Origin: Pyxidicoccus parkwaysis
GTDB lineage: Bacteria > Myxococcota > Myxococcia > Myxococcales > Myxococcaceae
Reading direction: 5' to 3'
Length of the DNA stretch: 64,000 bases
NCBI RefSeq assembly: GCF_017301735.1
Contig: NZ_CP071090.1
Coordinates: forward strand, 10,344,001 to 10,408,000
Made by a program: the position numbers and the translations under genes. The notes under the pieces are model-generated. The model saw only the letters and a list, made by a program, of their open reading frames with translations. It was not told the origin of the DNA and did not search any database. Of the stretch, positions 25,383-33,862 are shown one piece after another (within the stretch, counting starts at the first letter, position 1; the number at the start of each line of letters is the position of its first letter).

Positions 25383-28300
25383 GTGAGCACGCGGCGGTGG
25401 ATGTCGGGCCTGCTCTTCATCGCGGCCCTCCTGCTCGGAGCCTGGGCGCTGCTTCACTCGGGCATGAGTGGTGGCACGGCCGCGACGACGCAGGTGGACC
25501 GCACCGCCTCGACAACTCGTGCGCCCCGTGCATCCAACGTCAACGCGACTCCGCGTCCCAACGCGGGCCTGCGCATCCGCGGCACCGTGGTGGACATGCA
25601 CGGCGCGCCCGCGGCCGGAGTGCAGGTCTCCGCCTCGCAGCCGGAGCCCGGGCAGTCGCTGTCCGAGCTGCCCTGCCCCGAGGAGCTGGCGGCATCCCTC
25701 GGGGACGCGAGCAGGCTGCCCCACCGTGACTTCACGCTGTTCGACTGTGCACTCAAAATCCCCGAGCTCGTCGAGGAGCTCGTCGGTGCGCGTGAGGGAG
25801 AGGCCCTCATCTACGCGGAGACCACCACGGGCGCGGACGGAACGTTCCTTCTCGAAGCACTGCCCGAGGGGCCGCTGACCCTGTGGGCCCTGGGCGAGCA
25901 CGGCGCGGTGTTGCGCCCCGGCATTCCCGCCGGCACCGAGGATGTGCAGCTGGTGCTGGAAGCGGGTCGCATCCTGGTGGGCACCGTCGTCGGCGAGGGC
26001 GCGCCCGTGCCCGGCGCCACGGTGACGGTCTTCTCCAAGAGGGACACGCGCTACTTCGACACCACCACCGGCTCGGATGGACGCTTTCGCATCGGCCCCC
26101 TGCCGGGCAGAGTCCAGTTCGCCGTCGCCATGAAGGACGGGTGGCTGCCAACGCTCGACTACATCGAGGCGCAGCAGCAGGAGTTGAAGCTCCACCGTGC
26201 GGGCCGGCTCTCCGGCCAGGTGCTCTCCGGTGGCGCTCCCGTGCCTGGGACTCGGGTGCGCGTGGCTCCCGGCAACGTCATCCCCGGCGACTCCGCACGC
26301 GGCATCACCACGGACTCGCAAGGACGCTTCTCGCTCGTGCTTCCCGTGGGCTCTCATTCGCTCAGCGCGTCGCACGAGGAGCGCTTTGCGCTCGCCCACG
26401 TCACGGTGGACAGCACCCCGGCAAACGTCGTGCTGGCGCTGGGTAGCGCGCTGCATGTCGAGGGCACCGTGTCCGACGACTCGAGACGCCCGGTCGCCGG
26501 GGCCCGGCTGACGCTGATGCAAACCAAGGCAGAGAGCACATCCCTCCATGCCGTCACGGGCTCGGACGGGCGCTATCGCGCGGGCCCGGTCGAACCCGGC
26601 GTCTGGCTCTTCGATGTGAGCGCGCCCGGGTATCTCGTCTCGCAAGCGAGCGGGGAGCACAGGCTCGACGCGCCCCCGAGCCCCGTGGACATCACGTTGC
26701 TCCGCGCGGCCTCGGTCACCGGGCTCGTCACCGATGCGGCGGGCCAGCCCCTTCCGGACATCCAGCTCGTCCTCATCCGCCCCGGCCCGCCGGGTGCCCC
26801 CGACGACTCCGACACGGTGGACTCCGCCGAGACGGACGCGGAAGGGCGCTTCATCCTGGACGCGGAGGAGGCCGGGGACTACCGCATCGACAACGTGAAT
26901 GAGCCCTTCCTCCGAACGTCATTCCCGGTCCGGGCTCCTTCGAGCGGCGTACACCTCACGCTGAGGCCGGGCGCTTCGGTGGCGGGGACGGTCGTGGACT
27001 CGCACGGCCTGCCGCTGCGCGACTTCTTGGTGGAGCTGCAGGCCCCGGAGGAACGCGAGGAGCGCCTCCCGAGGCGCTACGACTCCACCGACGCGCGGGG
27101 CCGCTTCCTCCTCCGGGGTGTGGAGCCCGGCCGCTACCTGCTGCTGGCCTCGGACAACGCGAGAGACCTCACCCATCGGGTCTGGCGCGAGGTGGAGCTG
27201 CGCGACGGCCAACTCACCCGGGTCGAGCTCCGGATGGAGCCGGAACGCACGCTGTCCGCCCTCGTGGTGGATGGCTCGGGTCAACCCGTCGCGGACGTCT
27301 TCGTCCGGGCGCACCCACCCCAGGAGGACGCACCCTCCTGGAAGGTGGACGGCCGCAACAGTCACCATGGCGCCCCCGCTGGCGTGCAGACGGGCGCTGA
27401 TGGGCGCGTCACCCTGCGTGGGCTGACGGAGGCCACCTACGATGTCCGCATCCGGAAGCCCGGCTACACGCTCGACACCGGGCGCTCGACGGGAGGCGCC
27501 GCCGGAGGGGAAGGCGACGTGCTCCGCGTCGGCGCGGACACGGCCGAAGTCCGCCTCGTCCTGAAGCGCAAGGCCCACATCGTCGGCCGGGTGGTGGGCC
27601 CCGATGGCGCACCTGTCCGCCGCTTCGAGGTGAACGGCCAACAGCTGGAAGATGTGAATGGCGCTTTCGCCGAGCCCCTCACGTCCTACAGCACGTCTCT
27701 CGTCATCGAGGCGGAAGGCCTGGCGCCGCTGATGCGCGGGCTGAAGCCACTCCAGGAAGGCGCGGACGTGAACCTGGGCGTGCTGCGAATGCACCGGGCC
27801 CGCACGCTTCACGGACGGGTGGTGGACGCCGAGACGTCCGAGCCGATTCCCTCGGCGGTCTTCCGCGCCTCCATCCGGCCCGAGAATGCGAGCGAGCAGC
27901 CCCGCTACAAGTACCTGGGGAGAGGTGAAGTGGATGGCACCTTCGCGCTGCACGGCGTGGATTCCGAGCCCTTCGACCTCACCGTGAGCCACTCCGGCCA
28001 CCTGGACCAGCAGCTCACCGTCAGCCCCGAGCAGGAGGTGCTGACCGTCCGCATGGACCGGGGCGCCCACGTGGAGGTGACGGTGAAGGACCTCGAGGGC
28101 CGCCCCCTCACCGCGCGCGTCGTCTTCAACGGAGATGACGGAGACTTCGCAAACGAGCGCGCCGAGAAGGGCCAGCTCATCCAGCGAGGCCTGGAGCCGG
28201 GCCCGTACACGGTGACGGTGGACCCCGCGAGATACATGGACCGCAACTTCCCCGTCTTCATCCCGCGGCGCGTGGTGGTGCCCGCCAGCGGTCGGCTCCA

Positions 28301-28631
28301 GCTCCTCTTCGAGCCGCGGGACGGCGGCACCACGGTGAAGCTGCGCGTACCGGACAGCCGCCGCACGAGCGTCGCGTTGGTTTCCGGCAGCGTGCCTCCG
28401 CTCACACGCGTTCAGGACCTCGACCGCGCCTTCGGGCAGTCCATGCCCGGCAGTCGGACCGGTGACGAGTACACCTTCCTGCACGTCCCCGCGGGCCGGG
28501 CTACCCTCCTGGTCGTCGACCCCGAAGATGAATCGCGCGTCCACCGCGAGGAGCTGGATGTTCCTCCCAGCGGCACGCTGGCCCGCGAGGTGGCACCGGT
28601 GTGGCAGACGCTCGCCAGCGAGGCCGATTAG
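25383..28631 (+). CDS. membrane-anchored carboxypeptidase-regulatory repeat protein, paralogue 2
   Basis: This 1,082-residue protein is co-linear with paralogue 1: N-terminal membrane helix (RRWMSGLLFIAALLLGAWAL), a short Thr/Ala/Arg-rich linker, then the same series of transthyretin-like repeats. The Cys pair of the first domain is kept (ELPCPEE and FDCALK). The start is GTG at 25383 with CGGAGGGG upstream. Repeats near 420-520 and 560-640 differ most from paralogue 1, while the C-terminal REELDVPPSGTLAREV is nearly identical. It is probably expressed separately because the duplication brought its own promoter and a hairpin follows. Confidence 0.8.
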   Translation: MSTRRWMSGLLFIAALLLGAWALLHSGMSGGTAATTQVDRTASTTRAPRASNVNATPRPNAGLRIRGTVVDMHGAPAAGVQVSASQPEPGQSLSELPCPEELAASLGDASRLPHRDFTLFDCALKIPELVEELVGAREGEALIYAETTTGADGTFLLEALPEGPLTLWALGEHGAVLRPGIPAGTEDVQLVLEAGRILVGTVVGEGAPVPGATVTVFSKRDTRYFDTTTGSDGRFRIGPLPGRVQFAVAMKDGWLPTLDYIEAQQQELKLHRAGRLSGQVLSGGAPVPGTRVRVAPGNVIPGDSARGITTDSQGRFSLVLPVGSHSLSASHEERFALAHVTVDSTPANVVLALGSALHVEGTVSDDSRRPVAGARLTLMQTKAESTSLHAVTGSDGRYRAGPVEPGVWLFDVSAPGYLVSQASGEHRLDAPPSPVDITLLRAASVTGLVTDAAGQPLPDIQLVLIRPGPPGAPDDSDTVDSAETDAEGRFILDAEEAGDYRIDNVNEPFLRTSFPVRAPSSGVHLTLRPGASVAGTVVDSHGLPLRDFLVELQAPEEREERLPRRYDSTDARGRFLLRGVEPGRYLLLASDNARDLTHRVWREVELRDGQLTRVELRMEPERTLSALVVDGSGQPVADVFVRAHPPQEDAPSWKVDGRNSHHGAPAGVQTGADGRVTLRGLTEATYDVRIRKPGYTLDTGRSTGGAAGGEGDVLRVGADTAEVRLVLKRKAHIVGRVVGPDGAPVRRFEVNGQQLEDVNGAFAEPLTSYSTSLVIEAEGLAPLMRGLKPLQEGADVNLGVLRMHRARTLHGRVVDAETSEPIPSAVFRASIRPENASEQPRYKYLGRGEVDGTFALHGVDSEPFDLTVSHSGHLDQQLTVSPEQEVLTVRMDRGAHVEVTVKDLEGRPLTARVVFNGDDGDFANERAEKGQLIQRGLEPGPYTVTVDPARYMDRNFPVFIPRRVVVPASGRLQLLFEPRDGGTTVKLRVPDSRRTSVALVSGSVPPLTRVQDLDRAFGQSMPGSRTGDEYTFLHVPAGRATLLVVDPEDESRVHREELDVPPSGTLAREVAPVWQTLASEAD

Positions 28632-28654
28632 CGCTTCGCCCCGGTGCCCGGCAC

Positions 28655-28674
28655 AGCGGCCCGGCTGGGCCGCT
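28655..28674 (+). terminator. hairpin after paralogue 2
   Basis: Perfect 8-bp arms AGCGGCCC/GGGCCGCT around a GGCT loop, 24 bp after the stop codon and followed by TTC. Confidence 0.5.
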
Positions 28675-28823
28675 TCACGGACGTGCTGTCACCCCGGACA
28701 CATCCGGTGTGGCGTCCAGCCGAATCCGACTCGGCCCGTAGGGCAGGTCGCTGTCATCCAGCCATCGGCGCCGGGCCGGAAAATCGGGCCCTCGCATGGC
28801 TTCGGGTACGGTGGATGGCGGCC

Positions 28824-30077
28824 ATGCCCTTCAAGTTCGTCCACGCCGCCGACCTGCACCTGGACACGCCGTTTCGAGGAGTGGCCGCTCCCGGGCCGCT
28901 CCCCGTCCGCTTCCAGGAGTCCACCTTCCGCGCGCTCACTCGCATCGTCGACCTGTGCCTGCGAGAGCGCGTGGCCTTCCTGCTGCTCGCGGGTGACTTG
29001 TTCGACGTGAAGGACCGCTCGGTGCGCGCGCGCCTCGCCCTGCGCCGCGAGCTGTCCCGGCTGGACTCGGCGGGGATTCAGTCCTTCATCGTCCACGGCA
29101 ACCATGACCCGCTGAGCGGCGACACCGGCACGCTGGGCCTGCCCGCGTCGGTGAAGGTCTTCGGCCCGGACTGGGAGGAGGCAGAAGTCATCCGCGAGGG
29201 CCGCCACCTGTGCCGCGTGCAGGGCATCTCCTATCCCGATGTGGAGGTGCGGGAGGACCTGTCCACGCGCTTCCGCCGCACCGGTGATGGCTTCAGCGTG
29301 GGCCTCTTGCACGCGAACCTCGGCGGCGCGGAGGGCCACGCCAACTACGCGCCCTGCACGGCGGCGGGCCTGGGCTCGCGCGGGCTGGACTACTGGGCGC
29401 TGGGCCATGTGCACACGCGAGCCGAGCACCTGCTCCCGGGCGGAGGCGTGGCCGTGTACCCGGGCAATCCGCAGGGCCGTCATGCGCACGAGTCCGGCGA
29501 GCGCGGCTGCGTGCTGGTGGAGGTGGAGGACGGCGGCACGCGGCGGCGCTTCGTCCCGGTGGACGGCGTGCGCTGGCACAAGCTGGAGCTGCCGCTGTCC
29601 GGTGTGGCCACGCTGGATGCGCTGGTGGCCACGGCGCTGGAGGCGGTGGAGGCCCGGTGCGCGTCGGAGCTGGACGGGCACGCGGTGCGGCTCACACTGA
29701 CGGGCAGAGGTCCCCTGCACAGAGAACTGGCCCGGCCCGGCGCGCTGGCGCAGGTGGAGACGGAGCTGCGCGAGCGGCTCGCGCAGGTCCACCCGCCCGT
29801 GCTGCTGGAGTCGCTGAAGGACGGCACGCGCCCGGAGCTGGATTTGGAGGCGCTGCACGAGGCGGGCGGCTTCGCGCGCACGCTGCTGGACGAGGCGCGC
29901 TTCCTCGCTGAGAGCCCCGAGGAGCTGGCGCGGCTGTGGGAGCAGGAGGCGCTGGGCAGCCTGGGCCAGCGGCTGAAGCGACTGGGTGTGGACGTGCTGG
30001 GCACGCCGCGTCCGGAGTGGGTCATCGGCGCGGGGCTGCACGGTGCGGAGTCGCTGCACGAGGAGGACGCGTCATGA
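28824..30077 (+). CDS. SbcD/Mre11-like exonuclease of the YhaO group
   Basis: The 417-residue protein has the calcineurin-like phosphoesterase motifs of Mre11/SbcD: HAADLHLDTPF (Asp and His of motif I), LAGDLFDVKD, VHGNHDPLS, and ALGHVHTR near residue 193-200. These bind two Mn ions and cut DNA. A ~200-residue C-terminal helical region should dock the partner ATPase. ATG 28824 begins the conserved segment; another ATG lies nine bases upstream. The stop overlaps the ATG of the large ATPase gene (ATGA). Pairing and size match the YhaO/YhaN arrangement of Firmicutes rather than canonical SbcDC. Confidence 0.85.
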   Translation: MPFKFVHAADLHLDTPFRGVAAPGPLPVRFQESTFRALTRIVDLCLRERVAFLLLAGDLFDVKDRSVRARLALRRELSRLDSAGIQSFIVHGNHDPLSGDTGTLGLPASVKVFGPDWEEAEVIREGRHLCRVQGISYPDVEVREDLSTRFRRTGDGFSVGLLHANLGGAEGHANYAPCTAAGLGSRGLDYWALGHVHTRAEHLLPGGGVAVYPGNPQGRHAHESGERGCVLVEVEDGGTRRRFVPVDGVRWHKLELPLSGVATLDALVATALEAVEARCASELDGHAVRLTLTGRGPLHRELARPGALAQVETELRERLAQVHPPVLLESLKDGTRPELDLEALHEAGGFARTLLDEARFLAESPEELARLWEQEALGSLGQRLKRLGVDVLGTPRPEWVIGAGLHGAESLHEEDAS

Positions 30078-33000
30078 AGCCGGGGCTGCGCATCGACTCG
30101 CTGCGCGTGCAGGGCTTTGGCCGCTTCTCCCAGCTCCACCGCGAGCTGGGCCCGGGCATGCACCTGCTCCACGGGCCCAACGAGGCGGGGAAGAGCACGC
30201 TGCTCGCCTTCCTGCGCAGCATGCTGTTCGGCTTCGAGAAGAACGGGCACCCGGAGCGGTACGAGCCTCGCGACGGAGGTCCCTTCGGCGGCGAGCTGCG
30301 CCTCACGACGGAGGCGGGACCGCTGCTGGTGCGGCGCATGGCGACAGGGCGCAAGGCCAAGGGCGAGCCGACGGTGCTCGGACCGGACGGGCAGCCGCTG
30401 CCGTGGGAGCGCGTGCAGGACGCGCTGGGGCACGTGTCGCGCGAGCTGTTCTTCGATGTCTTCGCCTTCCGCCTGGATGAGCTCGCCGGCTTCGAGCGCC
30501 TCACCGAGCAGCGCGGTGCCTCGGAGGCGCTCGTCGCCGCGAGCATGCGCGGCGCGCGCAGGCTGCCCGAGGTGGTGATGCGGTTGGAGAAGAGCGCGGG
30601 CGCCCTCTACAAGCCGAACGGACAGACGCCGCTGCTGAACGAGACGCTGCGCGCGATGGAGGACGTGCAGGCGCGGCTGCGCGAGGCGGGCGACCGGCCC
30701 GCGCGGTACTTCGCGGAGAAGGAACAACTGGCCGCGCGAGGTGTGGAGCAGCGCGCGCTGGAGGTGGAGCTCCACGAGGTGGTCCGCGAGCTGGAGCGAC
30801 TGACGCGATTGGAGGCGGCGCTGTCGGACGTCTCGGCGCTCTCGGAGGCTCGCGCGGAGCTGGAGTCGCTGCCCGAGCTGGAGCACTTCCCCGAGGGTGG
30901 CGAGGCCCGGCTGGAGGATGCGCTGCACCGGCGCCGGAACTACCGCGCGGAAGGGGCTCGGCTGTCGGAGAAGTTGGCGGCGGTGGACTCGGGGCTGGAG
31001 CGTCTGGACGCACCGTCCGCGGTGCGCGGGCGCGAGGAGACACTGCACCTGGCGCTGGCCGCGTACACGGAGCGCTCGGGGTTGCTGCGGGCGCTGCCCG
31101 CGCGGCGCGCGGCGGTGGAGGAGAAGCGGCGGCAGGTGGAGCGCGAGCTGCGCGAGCTGGGGCTGCCGGTGGACGGGCCCGGGCTGCTGAAGCTCGATTT
31201 GAGCGCGAGCGTGCGCGTGGCGCTGGAGGCGCTGGCCACGCGGCTCGCGGCGGTGGAGGCGGAGCGGCGCGAGGCTTCGGGTGCGCGACTGCGGGCGCGC
31301 TCGGAGCGAGAGCGGCTGGACGGCGCGGTGTTGCGAGCGCGGGCGGAGCTGGCGGCGCTGCCGGAGTCCCGGCCCGCGCAGGTGCGCCAGCAGCAGGCCG
31401 GACTGACGCGGCTGCGGAGCGTGCGGAGCGAGCTGGACCGGCTGGGCGAGCAGCGCGCCGAGCTGCGTCGGCAATTCGAGACCGCGCGCGCGCAGGCGGA
31501 GTCACCTCCCGTGGACGCGGTGCTGCCCATGTGGTGGGTGCCAGCCGTCGCGGGAGTGACGGTGGTGCTTGCGGTGGTGGCGTGGCTGATGGAGGGAACG
31601 GTGGCGGGGACGTTGGTCCTCGCGGGAGGGCTGCTGCTGACGGGAGTGCTGGAGGTGGCGCGGCGCCGCGTGGAGGCTGCGCGCGACGCGGGGCTGGCGG
31701 CGCACGCGGCGAGGCAGCGCGGGAGACAGCAGGAGGAGGAGCGCCTGCGCGCGGCGATGGCGGGGCTGGCGGCGCGAGAGGAGCTGATGCACCGGGAGCT
31801 GCTGAGCGCGGCCGCGGAGGCCGGCATGGCGCTGGTGGCGACGCACGCGGACCTCGCGGCGCGGGAGGCCGCGCTGGCCCAGGCGCTGGAGCAGGCCGGG
31901 CAGCGCGAGGTGCTGCTGCGCGAGGAGGAGAAGCTTCGCGAGGAGCACGAAGAGGCACGGCGGGAGGAACAGCGCGCGGACGAGGCGGTGCTGGCCGCCG
32001 AAGCGCGGCAGGCCTCGCTCGCGGGCGAGCTGTCGGGACATCTGGCCGCGAGGCGTTTCCCCCTGACGATTCCAGCTCCGGCCGCGCTGGCCCTGTGGCG
32101 GGACGCGGCGGCGCTCCGGCAGCGCTTGCAGGACGTGGGCACGGAGGAAGCGGCGCTCGCGGTGGATGAGCGGGCCTGCGCTCCCGTGGCCCTGATGCTG
32201 TGGGAGGAGGCCGTGGGCGCGGGGCTCGCCTCGAGGCTTGTAGCCTCGGAGGCGGCGACGCTTCCTCCGGGCGCGCTGGAGACCATCGCCGCGCGCGTCG
32301 CCTCCGCGCTGGAGACGGTGCGCGAGCAGGACGCCGAGCGCCGCGTGCTGGAGGAGAGCCGCCGCGAGCTGCTCGCGGAGAAGGCCCGGCTGGACGGGCT
32401 GTCGCACGAAGAGGAGCTGGCCCTCACGATGCTGCTCACCGAAGGCGGCGGCACCGACGAGGAGTCCTTCCGCCGCCGCGCCGCGCAGGCCCGCCGCTAC
32501 GCCGAGCTCACCCACCGCGCTCGCGAGCTGTCCCAGCGAATCGAGGCTCGCACCGGAATGACTGAGTCCCAGGTGCGCGAGGCCCTCCGTGAAGTCGGCG
32601 GCGAGGAGGGACTGCGCTCCGCACTGGAGTCCCGGCACACGCGACACAGCCGCGCGCAGGAGCGGCACAAGGCCGTGCTCACGGAATTGGGCGCCATCAG
32701 CAACCAGCTCGCGGCCTGGGAGAACGATGACGAGCTGGCGAAGCTCCGCATCGAGGAGGAATCCCTGCGCGCCCGCGCCGCCGAGCTGGCCACGCGCTAC
32801 GCGGCGGACCGCCTGACGCTGGCCCTGCTCGCTCGCGCCCGCCGCCGCTTCGAGGAGGAACAGCAGCCACGCGTGGTGCAGCTCGCCTCCGAGAACTTCA
32901 CCGTGCTCACCGGCGGCCGCTACCGCCGCGTCTTCATCCCCACCGGTGAGGAGCGCGAGCTGCGCGTCGCTGACGGCGAGCGCGACTGGAGCGCATCCCA

Positions 33001-33301
33001 GCTCTCACGAGGCACGCGCGAGCAGCTCTACCTCGCCTTCCGCCTCGCGGTGGTGCGCGACTTCGGCGAGACGCGCGGAACGCTGCCGCTCATCGTGGAC
33101 GACGTGCTGGTGAACTTCGACCCCGAGCGCGCACGCGGCGCCATCCGCCTGCTGGCCCGCCTCTCCACCCAGCACCAGGTGATTGCCTTCACCTGCCACC
33201 CCTGGCTGCGCGAGGCCTTCGCCGCCGAGGGCGCTCGCGTGCAAGAGCTCGACTCCACCGTGAGCGAGGTGCAGCCCGTGTCCGTGCTCCACGCCGGCTG
33301 A
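30074..33301 (+). CDS. Rad50/SbcC-like ATPase of the YhaN group with internal membrane hairpin
   Basis: The 1,075-residue SMC-like ATPase has Walker A GPNEAGKST (34-42), a signature LSRGTREQLYLAFR (about 977-990) and Walker B LPLIVDDVLVNFD (about 1004-1016). Two long coiled-coil arms rich in Arg, Glu and Ala lie between. In the middle, about residues 485-530, are two strongly hydrophobic stretches (WWVPAVAGVTVVLAVVAWLM and GTLVLAGGLLLTGVL) in place of a zinc hook; this is the YhaN layout and would tether the coiled-coil tip to the membrane. It should work with the upstream nuclease in DNA-end processing; its exact role is not known. Confidence 0.8.
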   Translation: MKPGLRIDSLRVQGFGRFSQLHRELGPGMHLLHGPNEAGKSTLLAFLRSMLFGFEKNGHPERYEPRDGGPFGGELRLTTEAGPLLVRRMATGRKAKGEPTVLGPDGQPLPWERVQDALGHVSRELFFDVFAFRLDELAGFERLTEQRGASEALVAASMRGARRLPEVVMRLEKSAGALYKPNGQTPLLNETLRAMEDVQARLREAGDRPARYFAEKEQLAARGVEQRALEVELHEVVRELERLTRLEAALSDVSALSEARAELESLPELEHFPEGGEARLEDALHRRRNYRAEGARLSEKLAAVDSGLERLDAPSAVRGREETLHLALAAYTERSGLLRALPARRAAVEEKRRQVERELRELGLPVDGPGLLKLDLSASVRVALEALATRLAAVEAERREASGARLRARSERERLDGAVLRARAELAALPESRPAQVRQQQAGLTRLRSVRSELDRLGEQRAELRRQFETARAQAESPPVDAVLPMWWVPAVAGVTVVLAVVAWLMEGTVAGTLVLAGGLLLTGVLEVARRRVEAARDAGLAAHAARQRGRQQEEERLRAAMAGLAAREELMHRELLSAAAEAGMALVATHADLAAREAALAQALEQAGQREVLLREEEKLREEHEEARREEQRADEAVLAAEARQASLAGELSGHLAARRFPLTIPAPAALALWRDAAALRQRLQDVGTEEAALAVDERACAPVALMLWEEAVGAGLASRLVASEAATLPPGALETIAARVASALETVREQDAERRVLEESRRELLAEKARLDGLSHEEELALTMLLTEGGGTDEESFRRRAAQARRYAELTHRARELSQRIEARTGMTESQVREALREVGGEEGLRSALESRHTRHSRAQERHKAVLTELGAISNQLAAWENDDELAKLRIEEESLRARAAELATRYAADRLTLALLARARRRFEEEQQPRVVQLASENFTVLTGGRYRRVFIPTGEERELRVADGERDWSASQLSRGTREQLYLAFRLAVVRDFGETRGTLPLIVDDVLVNFDPERARGAIRLLARLSTQHQVIAFTCHPWLREAFAAEGARVQELDSTVSEVQPVSVLHAG

Positions 33302-33337
33302 CGGAGGAAGCCGCCCCCCCGAGGCGCTCAGGGGGCA

Positions 33338-33416
33338 TGCTGTTCGGAAATGTCGGGGGTTTTGCGCGCGGCGCTCCCAAGCGGCCATCGAAATGTCCCG
33401 ACATTTCCGAACAGCA
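33338..33416. promoter_or_regulatory. perfect 20-bp inverted repeat with a third half-site
   Basis: The arms at 33338-33357 and 33397-33416 are perfect 20-bp reverse complements separated by 39 bp. An extra GAAATGTC at 33390-33397 pairs with GACATTTC (33400-33407) to make a second, compact palindrome with a 2-bp centre. Three copies of the half-site GAAATGTC thus lie between the YhaN gene and the ArsR gene. This looks like a protein-binding array or a transcript-end hairpin; the absence of a T tract and the repeated half-site favour an operator. Confidence 0.55.
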
Positions 33417-33472
33417 ACCCTCCCCTCTCGTCCCGGCAGGGCATACACCCGCGAAGCCTCCGCGAACATGCC

Positions 33473-33503
33473 TTGACAGGCATATGCCTCAAAAAGCATA
33501 TAC
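33473..33503 (+). promoter_or_regulatory. ArsR-gene promoter with spacer palindrome
   Basis: TTGACA (33473-33478) and a CATATAC -10-like element (33497-33503) are 18 bp apart. The spacer contains the palindrome GGCATATGCC (33479-33488), and GCATAT recurs at the -10. The start codon follows 6 bp later, so the mRNA is leaderless or nearly so. Binding of the ArsR product over the palindrome would block polymerase, giving autorepression. Confidence 0.6.
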
Positions 33504-33508
33504 GGGAC

Positions 33509-33862
33509 ATGTTGAGCGCGTTCGACGTCGTGGCGGAGCCCAACCGCCGCCGCATCCTCGACCTCTTGCGGGAGAAGCGCCGGCCCGTGGGTGAATTGGT
33601 GGAGCGGCTCGGCCTGACACAGCCCACCGTGTCGAAGCACCTGCGCGTGCTGAAGGACGCGCGGCTGGTGGACGTGGAGCAGGACGCACAGCGCCGGCTG
33701 TACCGCCTGCGTCCAGAGCCGCTCGCCGAGCTGGACGCGTGGCTTCAGCCGTACCGCGCGCTCTGGTCGCAACGGCTCGATGCGCTGGAGCGGCACCTGG
33801 ACTCCATGCCCGACGAACCCGCCCCCGCCCGGGGCTCCACCCGCAGCAGGAGAAGACGATGA
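33509..33862 (+). CDS. ArsR-family transcriptional regulator
   Basis: The 117-residue winged-helix protein begins MLSAFDVVAEPNRRRILDLL and contains the recognition helix LTQPTVSKHLRVLKDARLV and the wing VDVEQDAQRRLYRL. It lacks the CxC metal site of ArsR/SmtB proper. It is of the SRPBCC-linked type, in which a small regulator is paired with an AHSA1-domain protein. The ATG at 33509 sits right after the -10 element. The stop overlaps the next ATG (ATGA), so both proteins are co-expressed and probably autorepressed. Confidence 0.85.
   Translation: MLSAFDVVAEPNRRRILDLLREKRRPVGELVERLGLTQPTVSKHLRVLKDARLVDVEQDAQRRLYRLRPEPLAELDAWLQPYRALWSQRLDALERHLDSMPDEPAPARGSTRSRRRR

Larger units (their letters stand above)
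21848..28655 (+). repeat. tandem duplication of a ~3.4-kb unit
   Basis: Unit 1 runs from about 21848 to 25242 and unit 2 from about 25243 to 28655. Similarity starts inside the aminotransferase 5' end, covers the divergent promoter, the whole repeat-protein gene and the short tail GATTAGCGCTTCG after the stop. The copies have diverged but remain alignable along their length. Confidence 0.75.

Noticed and set aside
21848..28655. Tandem copies as an assembly artefact
   Set aside because: The copies differ throughout at both DNA and protein level, so they are real paralogues rather than a repeated read block.
33338..33416. Terminal inverted repeats of a small transposon
   Set aside because: The enclosed 39 bp cannot hold a gene and no target duplication is visible; an operator or hairpin fits better, though a tiny passive element is not fully excluded.
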